In this document: piece by piece, positions 43,201 through 55,200 of the stretch
Numbering within the stretch: position 1 is the stretch's first letter
How the letters are laid out: the number at the start of each line of letters is the position of its first letter
DNA from: Apus apus
Lineage: Eukaryota > Chordata > Aves > Apodiformes > Apodidae
Assembly (NCBI RefSeq): GCF_020740795.1
Contig: NC_067283.1
Span: 3,127,659-3,191,658, forward strand
DNA length: 64,000 nucleotides
Reading direction: 5' to 3'
Made by a program: the position numbers and the translations under genes
The notes under the pieces: model-generated
Database searches by the model: none
Told to the model about the DNA's origin: nothing
The model's input: the letters and a program-made list of their open reading frames with translations, nothing else

Positions 43201-46200
43201 GATGTTTTCTTCCTTTTCATTTGCTTGTGTTTCTTGATATGTTTCTGCTTTTTAGATTTCTTTTTGTGTTTCACCTTCTTTTTCTCTTTCCTGTGCTTTT
43301 TGTGATGGCTAGAATATCTGGCAGTACTTAGATCAGAATAACCGTTATGTGACCAAGACCTTGACCTCCGGGATGCACTTCTTTCATCCCATCTGCTTGT
43401 ACATGGGTCACTCAACCTAGAACATAAACAAGCCCTGCACTCAGTGGAAATTCTTTAAAAGCTTCAGGTAGATGATGTATCCCATTTCCAATGTAATTAA
43501 TTTAATAAAAATGAATTAACATACACACACCCCCCCTTTACTGGCCGAGAATTGCGTTGTGACTGAGCTTGTTGCACTCCTCTGAATAGATGGATAGGTG
43601 GAATTACACCACTATCAAGAGAGCTTCTTCTCTATAAGAAATTAACTGGCCAACATGAGCAAATTTTGTATATTTTAGAACCTGTGTAAAGAGAATTAAC
43701 GTTTTAACTACCCTAGTCCTCAGGACTTTGACCTCTAAAACTACAGGATTCTTAACCACATTTATATTTAAATGTTAAAGCTTCATCTTATTTAGTATTT
43801 ATAAAGCTGATACGCTGCAATACAGAAATATACTGAACACAGTATACTAAAAAGACCTATCAGAAACATTATTCAATTATTAGTAATTATTAAATAATTA
43901 TTATATATAATATTCTTCAGTTTTCCTTTTGAAGTTAACTATCGTAATGTGATAGAAGCTCCTCTTTATCACCGAGGTATAAGGAATTCTGGAGAGCTGG
44001 CTTCCCCCACAGAGCTTGCAGAAAGAACATGTCATTAAAACAATCAAGGATTGGTGGATTCAATGGTCTGGTTTGGTAACCAAAGAAACCACATAACCAA
44101 GTTTGAGGCTACAGGAATGGCATGACTTGCTCTGTGGAAAGCAACAGGAAACTGGACAACGTGTTACTTCTTACATGAGTAACCAAGATGGCACCATCAG
44201 AAACAACTCTCCTGACCTTCTGACACTTTTCAGAGCGTGTTCACTTGGTGTCACGTTAGCAAAGCAGAAAGGTTTTCAGAAAATGTTCCACTTTTGGAAT
44301 TCCATGGAACGTGTTAACCACAAAGATTCTTATTTTTATACAGGAATGACATGGCACATCTACGGAATCTATTAACTTTGAGTCAAAACCCAAGATGTTT
44401 AAAATTTTTGGTGAGGATCTTACTTATCTCCTTTACTCCACTTCTCTCCACTGGGTGGTCTGTATGTCCGTAACCTCTGCATTTCCTCCTTCCAGTGAGG
44501 AGGGGTCTCACTGCTCTCATCATCATCAGATTCTGAACACGATCGTGACCGAGGTGGGGTGTGATACCTCTGGGAAAGCAAAGACAGAGCTGCATGTTGT
44601 TTTTTTTTTTTGTTAAAAGAGGCTGGATAATATAGAAAAATATATGTTCTCTCACACAGATGCTGCATGCATCTTTGTAACAGGAACAAAGACACTGATT
44701 TCCTGCCAAAAATACCCACTTTGGGGATGCTTGTATCCCACACGTGAGATTTATGCAGCTAAATGTATCTTTTCATGCCCTGAGAGCACTTCACAAAGCT
44801 GGAGAGGGGCCATGCCTGCCTCAGTTTCCCTCTGTGATTCAACTGCTTTTTGTCTCTCAGTTTTGCAGGCCCAGGCCTAGGAGTGGAAAGGTTCCCATGA
44901 GAAAGGGAAAGGCCCAGTAAGCTCTGAGCTGGTAACAACCTTGAAAGGTACAAACAGAGGCCAAGCTGATGTTCACAACACCAGCTGCTCTCTGGTGTTG
45001 AAGAACATGGAGCCCAGTCCAGCCACAACCAGGCCTGAAATGGAGATAAGTAAGAATGAACAGATAAGCAAAAGAGTTTGCTTGGCGGGAACAGAGCCTT
45101 CATGGTTTTTCTACTGTTTTCCTTTTATTCTCCAATGAGAGATGTTGGAGGTACAGCTAAAGTGTTCAATGACAGCAGTCAATCCACTTTATTCTATGAA
45201 AGCCTGGTCCCATCTCAGACTGGGAGACTCCTGTACACTTTCCCAGGAGGTTGCTGGACCTTCTCCTCTCCAGCAAGGACACCTGCCAGAGAGACTAATT
45301 CTCAAGAATTAAGACCCACCCAGGGACATCCAGCTCTGATGGACAAGGGTGAGATATTAACTCATTGATTGTCTTTATTAGTGCACTTAATATTAGAATC
45401 ATAGAGTGGTTAAGGTTGGAAGGGACCTCAAAGTTCATCAGGTTCCAACCTCCCTGCTAGACCAGGCTGCACAAGCCTCATCCAACCTGGCCTTGAACAC
45501 CTCCAGGGAGGGGGCAAACAACTACAAGGTGTTAAGCAGCAATTGTTCACTGTTAAGTTTTAAATTTAAAGATTCTAGAATCCTTTAAAAATCAATAATT
45601 CATGTTCTAGGCCTAGTATAAAACTTATTACTAAGTAAGTTGCCAACATTTTAATGGTTAACTTTTATTGTTTGATCTACCTACTAGCAGTGTACTTTCT
45701 GGTTACAATTACTTTTTTTGCATTCTAACTTTAAGCTTCTGTTCCCATCTCCCAGCTTCCCTAGAATTTGACTCTGCTTGTGTCTCCTAAGGGGTTTAAG
45801 ACCCTGGTGTCATATGCAATAAACCTCAATCAGTGCATATATGTCCCCTCTGCCACCCCACCCTCTCCAGGACATGGCAGCAGCTAATCCGTTTTTACAA
45901 TATGCAAAAGAATCACAGAAGAGGTCACAGATTCCATTTAGAGATCACCTTTTGGAGTAACAGTTACTGCAAATAACCAACTATTTTTTCAGGGTACAAA
46001 AGCACAGATGTTCCATTTCAGTCAGCAGACACTTAACTGCTTGTCTAAGTAAAGACAAGCCCTATTCCAAAAGTTATTGCTGTTCAGCTCTTCAGAAATA
46101 GGAATCCAGTTTAAAATCCCTTCCAAGCAAAACAAAACCAACAAATCTTTCACAGAAGTGTAATGAAGCTTCATACTTAAAATAAAAAAAAAATATATAT

Positions 46201-49200
46201 ATGCTTAGGCACAGTTTTTAAGAAGGCAATAAGAGCTACTTGTGCAGTAGAGAAAAACTTCATGTTGCTAACTTGTTATTTTCCACACACTTAGGTAAAT
46301 TCTGTGAGGAAATTAGATGACCCTTGACTCAAAGAAAAACATCTGGATTTCACTTGATTATTTTGAGCCACTTATAAAAGGAAGCTGTGGAAAAAATATT
46401 GCCCACAAACCAGGAAATATTAGTATATTGGCTTATTCAGTTAATTACGGGCTCAAGTCTTCATGACACCTTGTTTTATATTAAAAAAGTAATCTGTCAT
46501 GAAGATCTGAGGCTTCCCTACCCTTTGAGCTGAAGCAATGACTACTTAAAAAAAGCAGCAGCACACATTTACAGATTAATGGCACATAACAGGTTGTGGA
46601 AGTTTCATGCTCCTTCCTAATTCTCTCATAGGGTATAAACTCAGGTATCTCTCAGAATCTGAGAGGATTCAAAACTGCAAACAAATATTTTGAAAAACAT
46701 CAAACAAGTTCATCCTGGATAGAAACTTGTTGCCAATCAGACTATTAGAGATGGTAGAAAAAGATGTTCCTCCAACTAATTGCTAGCTCTACATTATTTC
46801 TGATATTACTGGTTTTCATTCTTAGTTTTGCCAAGAGGATGCCCAAACTATGCAAAATAAGATCCAGACACCCAAATTCCTGGTGAAAGCCAATTCCACT
46901 CAGCCTTAAGCTCCTTTTCCAGAAGTATTTACAGAAATATTTCAAAACATTCCTATTAAAATGTTACCTCTAGTGGGTATCACAAATGTCAAATCCAAAT
47001 TAAAGCTGTCAGATGCAGCCATGACAGCTATCAGATTGACTGTGCAGGCTGGTAAATCAGGGCTGGTTCTGCAAGACCCTGGTCCATGTTATGGACATCT
47101 AAGGTGTTCACTTTGTGGCTTAAAATAACTGCATCCTGGGGATCAGTAGAAAAGTATTTCTCAAATCCACTGGCCTTCACATGAGGAAAATCAAACTCAG
47201 GAGTCTCAGTTAAGACCACTCTAATGAAGAGTGCCTTCAGCCTTACAGATACTGATCTCTATTTTCTGAGGAATTCCACTTGCAAAAAAAATAAATAAAT
47301 CTGACAGGACTAAACCTTAGTTTGTTTTATGGTTACCCAAATGCAACCTGCTAAATGGATCCAGGAAAACATTCTGAATAGGAAGTATACGCTCAGTCAT
47401 GGCAGTCTAGAATGTGAAATATACCAGAATCAAATGCACAGTTACAAGAACTCTTACTTTCTCCCTATTATACTGACTGGAAAACAGTGCAGCTGTGCAG
47501 TGTTTTGGACCCTGTACTGTGGGTTAGTAGAGAAGAGACAAGAAAACCTGAGTACAGTGGAATTAAGACAAAAGAAGTCTTCAGGATACCAAATAACTTG
47601 AAGCAGAAATGCAATCTGCATAAACAGTGGCAGCCTTCAGGGAAGAAGGTAGAGGAAAGGACCAAGTCTGCACATCTGTAAAAATGTTTCACTACCAACA
47701 CTGCAAAGTAGTAACTTCTTGTCCATGCAGGGTCATCTGAAATTACACAGACTTCATTCACATCAGCTAGGACTGCTGATAAAATTTTACTACCTACATT
47801 AAGTAGCTAAAAAAAACAAAACAAAAGGTTGACTTAAAATGTCAAAAAAAGGACCAAACCAATGCAAGTGATTCTGCCAGAGCTGCCAACAAAATGGTTG
47901 TTTCTCAGAAATAGAGGCACAACCTTCAGAAGGTGCAAATACTTGGGAGGATAAGCAATACACATCAGAAGTAAAATCCAATGAGTGCATAAGAGTAAAA
48001 ACTCTTGTCACTTGTCATCACTTTAGATCTTGGGGCTCATGAGGGATGAATCTGGCTGAACTAACTTCCACCCTTAAAAAGAAATAAATTTATTCTTATA
48101 TATGAAGACTTTTCGTAACTAAGGACTAATAATTTGTTTTTCCAAACCATCTTTAAGTAAAAATACAGTAACAAGAATGAAGGGGGGGGGGGGGGGGGGG
48201 GGGGGGGGGAAGCTGTCAGGTAGCTCATTTTGCAATACAATATTTAAACCTAAGTTAGAGTCTACAACATGTAGTTGACAAAGATCCCAAGGAAATTCAA
48301 AGCGCGAGGTGAGAGAAGGGTGAGAGGAAAGGGAAAAAAAAAAAAAGTCACATACTATTGTGCCTCTTCCTTTAATTTTTCGTCCAGATTTGGAGACTGA
48401 TGGTTTTTGGTCAGTCAGAGCTGGAGTAGCATCAAGAAGCTTCCTACAGAAATTAATACAATATGAGGTTACACAGAAAACCCCCCAAAATTAAGTAAAA
48501 CTATTTTTAAGTTGATATTGCAAAATATTAACCTTATTTATTTTGAGATAGCAGAATTAAGAATTCAGTGAAGTCTCCAGGAAGTAAAGCAAAACACGCA
48601 GTTTGAAACCAAAGACAAATCAAGATATACTTGCTTTAAACTACATGTGTAGCTTATCTGACCTCTCTAAGTGTAAATGTGAACAATGAAATTGCAAAGC
48701 TAAATTGGCACATGGCTTTCCTAAAGAGGTTAACTTGTGTTTGGTGCACAAATCATGAAGACAACATGGACAGGGAATGGCAATTCACCATAGTCCAAAG
48801 GTTCTAAAGCCTTGCTTCTTTCCTAAGCAACAACAGGTAATTCATAGAACCACAGCAGGGCTAAGGTTGGAAGGGACCTGAAAGATCACCAGGTTCCACC
48901 CTGCCTGCTATAAGCAGGGACACCTCCCACTAGACCAGGCTGCATAAGCCTCATCCAACCTGGCTCTGAACACCTCCAGGGAAGGGGCTTCCACAACCTC
49001 CCTGGGCAACCTGTTCCAGCACCTTCCTACCCTCATAGTGAAGAATTTCTTGTGATGTCTGACCTCGATCCCCCCTCTTCCAGTTTAAAGCCATTACCCC
49101 TTGTCCTCTCACTGCCCTCTCTGGTGAAAAGCCCCTCCCCAGCTTTCCTGTAGCCCCTTCAGACACTGGAAGGTGCTCTAAGGTCTCCCTGGAGCCTTCT

Positions 49201-52200
49201 CTTCTCCAGGCTGAACACCCCAGCTCTCCCAGCCTTTATCCAGAGCAGAGCTGCTCCAGCCCTTGGATCATCTTTGTGGCCCTTTTCTGGATCCTCTCCA
49301 ACAGCTCCATGTCTTTTCTGTACTGAGGGCCCCAGGACTGTACACAGCACTCCAGGCTGGGTCTCACCAAAGCAGAACAGAAGGGCAGAATCCCCTCCCT
49401 GGCCCTGCTGGCCACACTTCTTTTGATGTAGCCCAGGACACAACTGGCCTTCTGGGCTCCAATGCACACTGGTAGCTCATGTCCAGCTTCTCATCTCCTC
49501 CCACCCTCAGGTCCTTCTCCTCAGGGCTGCTTCTCCTTTTCACAGTTTACTTAATATCCTCAGAGGAAGCAGTTACTAAGGCTTTGGAAACATGAGTAAA
49601 TTAATGTTTCAAGAAGAGTTTTACAGGAGACCATACCATGAACTGAAATTAAAAAAACCCACACAATCTGATTTTAGAGCTATTTGGCAATGTAATGTAT
49701 CAGCTCCAGAAAGACCAAAAGTGAAGAAATTTGATAGAAAAAAAGAACCTCACTGCAATTTAGCAGAGGTGCAAAACACAAACTCAAAGTAACTTGTGAA
49801 CTCATTGCTTCCTTTGTACCAAGAGTATTTTCTCTTGCTCTCAAAATCATAGACAGGTCCCAAAATTAGATTTGACTAGTGGAAGATTATTCTTCTTGGT
49901 CTGGTGGGAGGTGTCCCTGCCCATGGCAGGGGGGTTGGAACTAGATGATCTTTAAGGTTCCTTCCATTCCAAACCATTCTGTGATTCTACGATTTTGTAC
50001 CAGAGTTTCTCCTTTAGTCAAAAACAAGATGAAAAATCACCTCTCTCAATTCAGACTACCTTGCAATCAAATACTTCCTGTAGTTTACATGACAAAATTT
50101 CTCCTGGAATCATTCACTCACTTTTTTTGCATCACCTAAATCAATTTAAGGTTGTAACATGCATGATCCTTAAGGACCAATAAAACTAAGTCATTAGATT
50201 TCAAGGAAAACCCCTGACACAGGCTGTAAGGAATATGACACAGGAAACTCTAAACAGGACAATTAAATGACCTCATACAGATAATGTGACATCACATGCA
50301 GCATTTGCTATCAGTCCCAGTAATCCAGCTTCAGCAGGACAGTTTTATGCAAAGTGAAGGTAATAAAGCTCAATGGTTCTTACGGTTCAGGTTCTACATT
50401 GACAACAGGCACATCTCTTCTTAGCAAAAATCTATTTTCAGGCACTGGAGGAATTTCTTCAGGACGTACCACAGGTTTGTCCCTCTTTGTGCTAACGTCG
50501 GCTGCTTTTTCTGTTATGTCACTCTTGTCAGAAAGGCTGCTGTGGGGAAGAGGAAGTTGATCCATCAAAATCTACGAGCAACTGACAAGCACCACTTTCC
50601 AAAGGAAATTCCAAAACAAGCACAGATTATGCACTGAGCCTTAAGATGGTTCAACAACCTAAAACAGATTTTACTAACGACTCTAGACTCCCAGGGGAGC
50701 TGTGGCTGCCCCATCCCTGGCAGTGTTGAAGGGCAGGCTGGATGGGGCTTGGAGCAGCCTGGGCTGGTGGGAGGTGTCGCTGCCCATGCAGGGGGTTGGA
50801 ACTAGATGATCTTCCAACCCAAGTCATTCTATGATTCTGTGATTCATTTTACGCTAAAGGAAGGATGGTGCATTGTCACTGGAAAGAAGGCTCAGTTCTC
50901 ACTTGACAGCAAATCATTTTGCTTTTCATTTGCCCTTTGTCATGAAGTATTTTGGAAATATAATCAAATACAAATCAAAGATCTATTTGCCTCATGTCTC
51001 ACTATAACACAGGCCTAAACCCTTCAACATGCTGAGGCTTACTTCAAAATCACTCCAGCTTCTATCTACAAAGACCTTAAACTTTCTCACAGAAAAAGCA
51101 ATCTAACAGGCTCAGCTTTTTTTTTTTGTTGGCTTATCAAAATCAACCACCAAAATCCAAACTTATAGAATAAAAGCACCTTCATACTAATTGCTTGAGT
51201 GCTTCATGAAAAACAAACTAGAATGTCTCAGACTCTTCCAAAAATCTTAAAGTTAAAAGAGACCAGTCACCGTCTTTGGTTTGAGGTTCTCTTGCACCTT
51301 GGATCCTCCTTCTTTCTCTCTTCCTTCCTCCGTTTTCTTGATTGTTTGGTTTTAGCTCTTCGCTTACGTTTCCTTCTTCTGCTTCTCTCATTTTCAGCTT
51401 CACTTTCAGATGAAGTTTCTGAAGAGCTCGATGCACTGGAGGAGGAGGAGGCTGAAGCTTCTGAGTCAGAACTTACTTTCTTCTTCTTCTCCAAAGCTTA
51501 AAACAGATAGTTAAAATTTAGTGTGTCCACGTGCAAGTGTGTGGTGTGTAGATACAGTTTTATATCTGGACAAATACACACATACTGCTTCAGAGGAGCT
51601 GTCAACTTTTTTCACAATGAGTTGCAATAAAGCACAATAAGAGTCATGCAATTGTCTAAAAGACAAATATTTCCCAGCAAAGATGGCAACTAAAGGAATT
51701 TGTTTTACAACTATGAAGTAAACTGTAAGAACTTCCATGCACTACTTCCAGCATAGAAGACAACACATGACTGCAAAGCCAAAGCATTTTTAAATTAACA
51801 CAGTAAGTTTAAAACTGAAGTTAAGCAGTAACTTGTGCCAAGCTAATATTAAAAAGGCTGAGAATTAAGTGTAATTCTCAGGAGGGCTCCCCTCATTTCC
51901 TCCCTTGAATTTTATGATATAATACTGAACTCACACGTTTGGATTAGAATAGAATACACAGATAAGCAAAAAACATTTATATTAAAAATCACCTTTAGAA
52001 AGCAATGCATGGGTTACAAAATAAAATTTAAGCAAGAATTAGTCTCAGCCTCACTAGTATAAGCTTATTTTCTAAATTTTTGTCATTCTGCTTTCTGCAT
52101 CCTCATTCTTTTACATTATCTATCCTCTTGACTTTCACTAAGGAACATAAATAATCATGTTATCCTTAAGGAAAGTCAAAAGCCAAGCAGAAAATTCAAA

Positions 52201-55200
52201 CTGAAAACATTCCATCATGTTACAGCAACTGTCCAAACATATCTATAAGATAACTTACTCCCTATGAATTCTCCTGAAAAGGAAAATTGTTGACTGCATG
52301 TATTGCATACATTGTTACATGATCTTAAAATAAAACCTTTGGAAACTGCACAAAATTCATCTTCAAGAGAAGTTTATGTTTGTGTCTCTTGTCTTTCAAA
52401 CTCAGAATAACTTTTAATTACTTTCTGAGTGTGTCACGTTCACCTCAAACATTAATAAAGGAGAACAGGAAGCTGGCATGTGTTTTCCAAGGCACAAAGG
52501 TTTAGGTGAGAAAGCTTTCTCCCTTGCTGTGCCTCTCTCACCTTCACCAAGAGTTAAGTTTTAAAGGCTTGGAAGAATTAAGATTCTAGAGATTCACCAT
52601 ATTGATTTCTAAACGCTGGCACAGGTTTTACGCTCTCTCAAAACAAAGTCAATATTCCATTAGCTTCAGGTACACGTAAGCTTACCATCCTTTGCTGATT
52701 TTGTAACAAGCACCCCACAGTCAATAACTCGTACATCTGCATAGGGCCTACTTGCAGTGTCAGTTTTCAGATTTTCTATTTGTTCTATTACTTCAAAACC
52801 AGAAATAACCAGTCCAAAGACAACGTGTACGCTGTAGAAAGAAAATATGTGGAAAGTATAAACATTTATGTATTGCTGGAATTACTTTCTAATGAATTTC
52901 AGATTTAAAACATTCTAAAACAGAAACATTCAGCTTTGCTTGCATCATCTGGCTCTTAAAATGTATTAAAGTTAAAAATAAGATTTTCATTACTTTTACA
53001 TGTACAACATGTAACAAGAAGCAGTGTTCCACTTCAGTGCAATCTGAGAGAAATACTCAATGTCACTCTACCCAGTTCTACATGGGCAGGGTAAACAGAT
53101 CATCATTTCTAATCCATCCTTCTATTTTCAGAGTTTTGTGCAATAAAGAGATCAAGAGTTTCATAAACAGAGATGGCAAAGTGCAGTTTTCTCCAAAGAA
53201 GCATTTATAGGTCTATACAATCTCAGCATACAAATTTCCTCTGGCACTGCAGAGACAGTTACAATTAAGGACACCCCAGTTTTGTTCTACCACACATTTC
53301 TTTGCCCTTCTTCCATTTGCCCCACAACTTCTACTTCCAGGAACTAATATATTTTGGGGACAAAAAACGTGCCAGAAAAGGGAGTACTATCCAACTATAT
53401 TAAACTTAAAACTTCAACTCACTGAATTATGGACTGAGGGCAGCAAGAAATTACTGTTAAGATTTATGACCTTCTAAGTTTTTGACCAGCTCTAGGAAAT
53501 AAGTTGCAACTTGAAAGTTTTATAGAACAAAGGCTTATGTTTTCCCTCTTGTTCTGTTGTATAATCTTTCACAGAATTAAGAATCTGTTCCCCATTGTTG
53601 TCTACTTTCAAGATAATGTGAAGACTTATTAACCATCATTGGAGAAACTATACAGAATCTTACCCATCGAGATGAGGAGCAGGTTTTGTTGTTCTGTTTG
53701 ACAAACAGCGAGATGGTAAAAAAAAGAAATCAGGGATTCAGATGAAGTAAAAGAGAAGAATGGCAGAGAAAAAAAAAAAGAGGTGAAGGTAAGACAAAAA
53801 TAGTGAAAAAATCCAGTTACATACATAGAATTATAAATCTTTAAAGATTATACACACAGGCTTTTAAAACTTTCACTTGAAATGTAACTTTAGCTAACTG
53901 TGCATCAAGTTGTACCAAGTACCATTTTATGCATGCAATAAACAATCTTCAAATAAGAGCCTTTAAATCCACATTCAAATATAACTCATTAACACTTTTA
54001 ATCACAGAGGAGATACAATTTGGCAGTAAATACTGGGTAATTAATGGAATTTAAATGTTTCTGAAATTGTTAGGTTCTTACATTACAAGGTCACTTTAAA
54101 GTCCGTTTATTTAAGAGAGCTATTTCATATGTGATAAATTCTTTGCTTCCCCCCCTGCTGTTTTCTTCCTCTTCATTTACTTACTGGCCTCATGACTCAG
54201 AACACAAAGCATTCTGTCTTTAACCATCAAGACTACAGCACCTCAGCTCCTAAAGCTCACGGGCTTCCCAAAAGCAACAGCAGCACAATGCAAGCAGACG
54301 TGATTTGCTACCCTGCAGTTTCCTTCTGTGATTCATGCACATTTCCTCCCTATTTTTCAGCTTCCCACGTTTAGCTCTTTCTAGCCTGAAGGACAAATGC
54401 AACTGCATTGCATCTTGAACACTATCTTAAAAGACATTTGGAGTTATGCCAAATTTCTGAGTGGACTCCAACTTGGAATATTCAAGGCTGTGCATCTATA
54501 ATGATATGTTCAGGTTCACTTTTTTGATCATAATGCGATGACCTGGTCTCTCTCTACATCCCTTTCCAAAGAAGAAAGGAAATTACTTTGACAAGTAAGC
54601 CTGCATGATGTAGCACAGGGAACCTTGCTATGCAGACAAATTCAGTAAGGAACAACAGAACTTCAATTGATCTTATATACTGAGGAAGAAGAAAAAAATC
54701 AAGGTAAATAGCACTTTGTTATTTTAATATTTGAAAATAATAATATTAAAAAACCAACAACAAAACAAACCTGTTCCTCTCTCTTCCCCAGGCACTATTT
54801 TGCTTCTCTAGCCTTCTTCCAATAAACTCCCCTCTCTCAAAATCATTCAATCACAGATGTTGGTTTTTCTACAGTAACACCAGTGTGGTACTATGAAGTC
54901 AGTTTCTCACTGCTATAATAAAATACCACTTCTTAAGCATGTATCTTCACTTTGAACTATTAAAGTCACAAAACACTGCAGTGCTGGAATGCATGCCAAA
55001 GAGTGTTTACACTCTTCATTCTTTTTTTTAAGCTCCAACTGCCAAGCAGACCTTCCACTTCTACAATACTAAATAATACAGAAAGCTTCCTTGGTTTAAC
55101 ACAGGGAAAAGAATTGGTATCCAGACAACATTAAATGTCTCAATTTTGTGGGGTGTTCTTTGGTTTTCCCTTGCTAATACAGCCTATTGCTACAGACAGA

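Larger units (their letters stand above)
44570..48355 (-). other. NKTR: NKTR 3.8-kb intron
   Basis: This intron contains a short CR1 end (45397-45512) and a 28-base G run (48182-48209). The stretch 44760-45370 is more GC-rich than its surroundings and may be an old unclassified repeat. I see nothing else. Confidence 0.85.
48444..50383 (-). other. NKTR: NKTR 1.9-kb intron
   Basis: This intron contains a 700-bp CR1 on the minus strand (48843-49540) and a short plus-strand CR1 end (49895-49993). The remainder is AT-rich without features. Confidence 0.88.

Noticed and set aside
48951-49469. Open frames in the CR1 copy resembling reverse-transcriptase end sequence
   Set aside because: These are remains of a truncated, frame-broken CR1 element inside an NKTR intron, not a host gene. 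They are listed as a mobile element.
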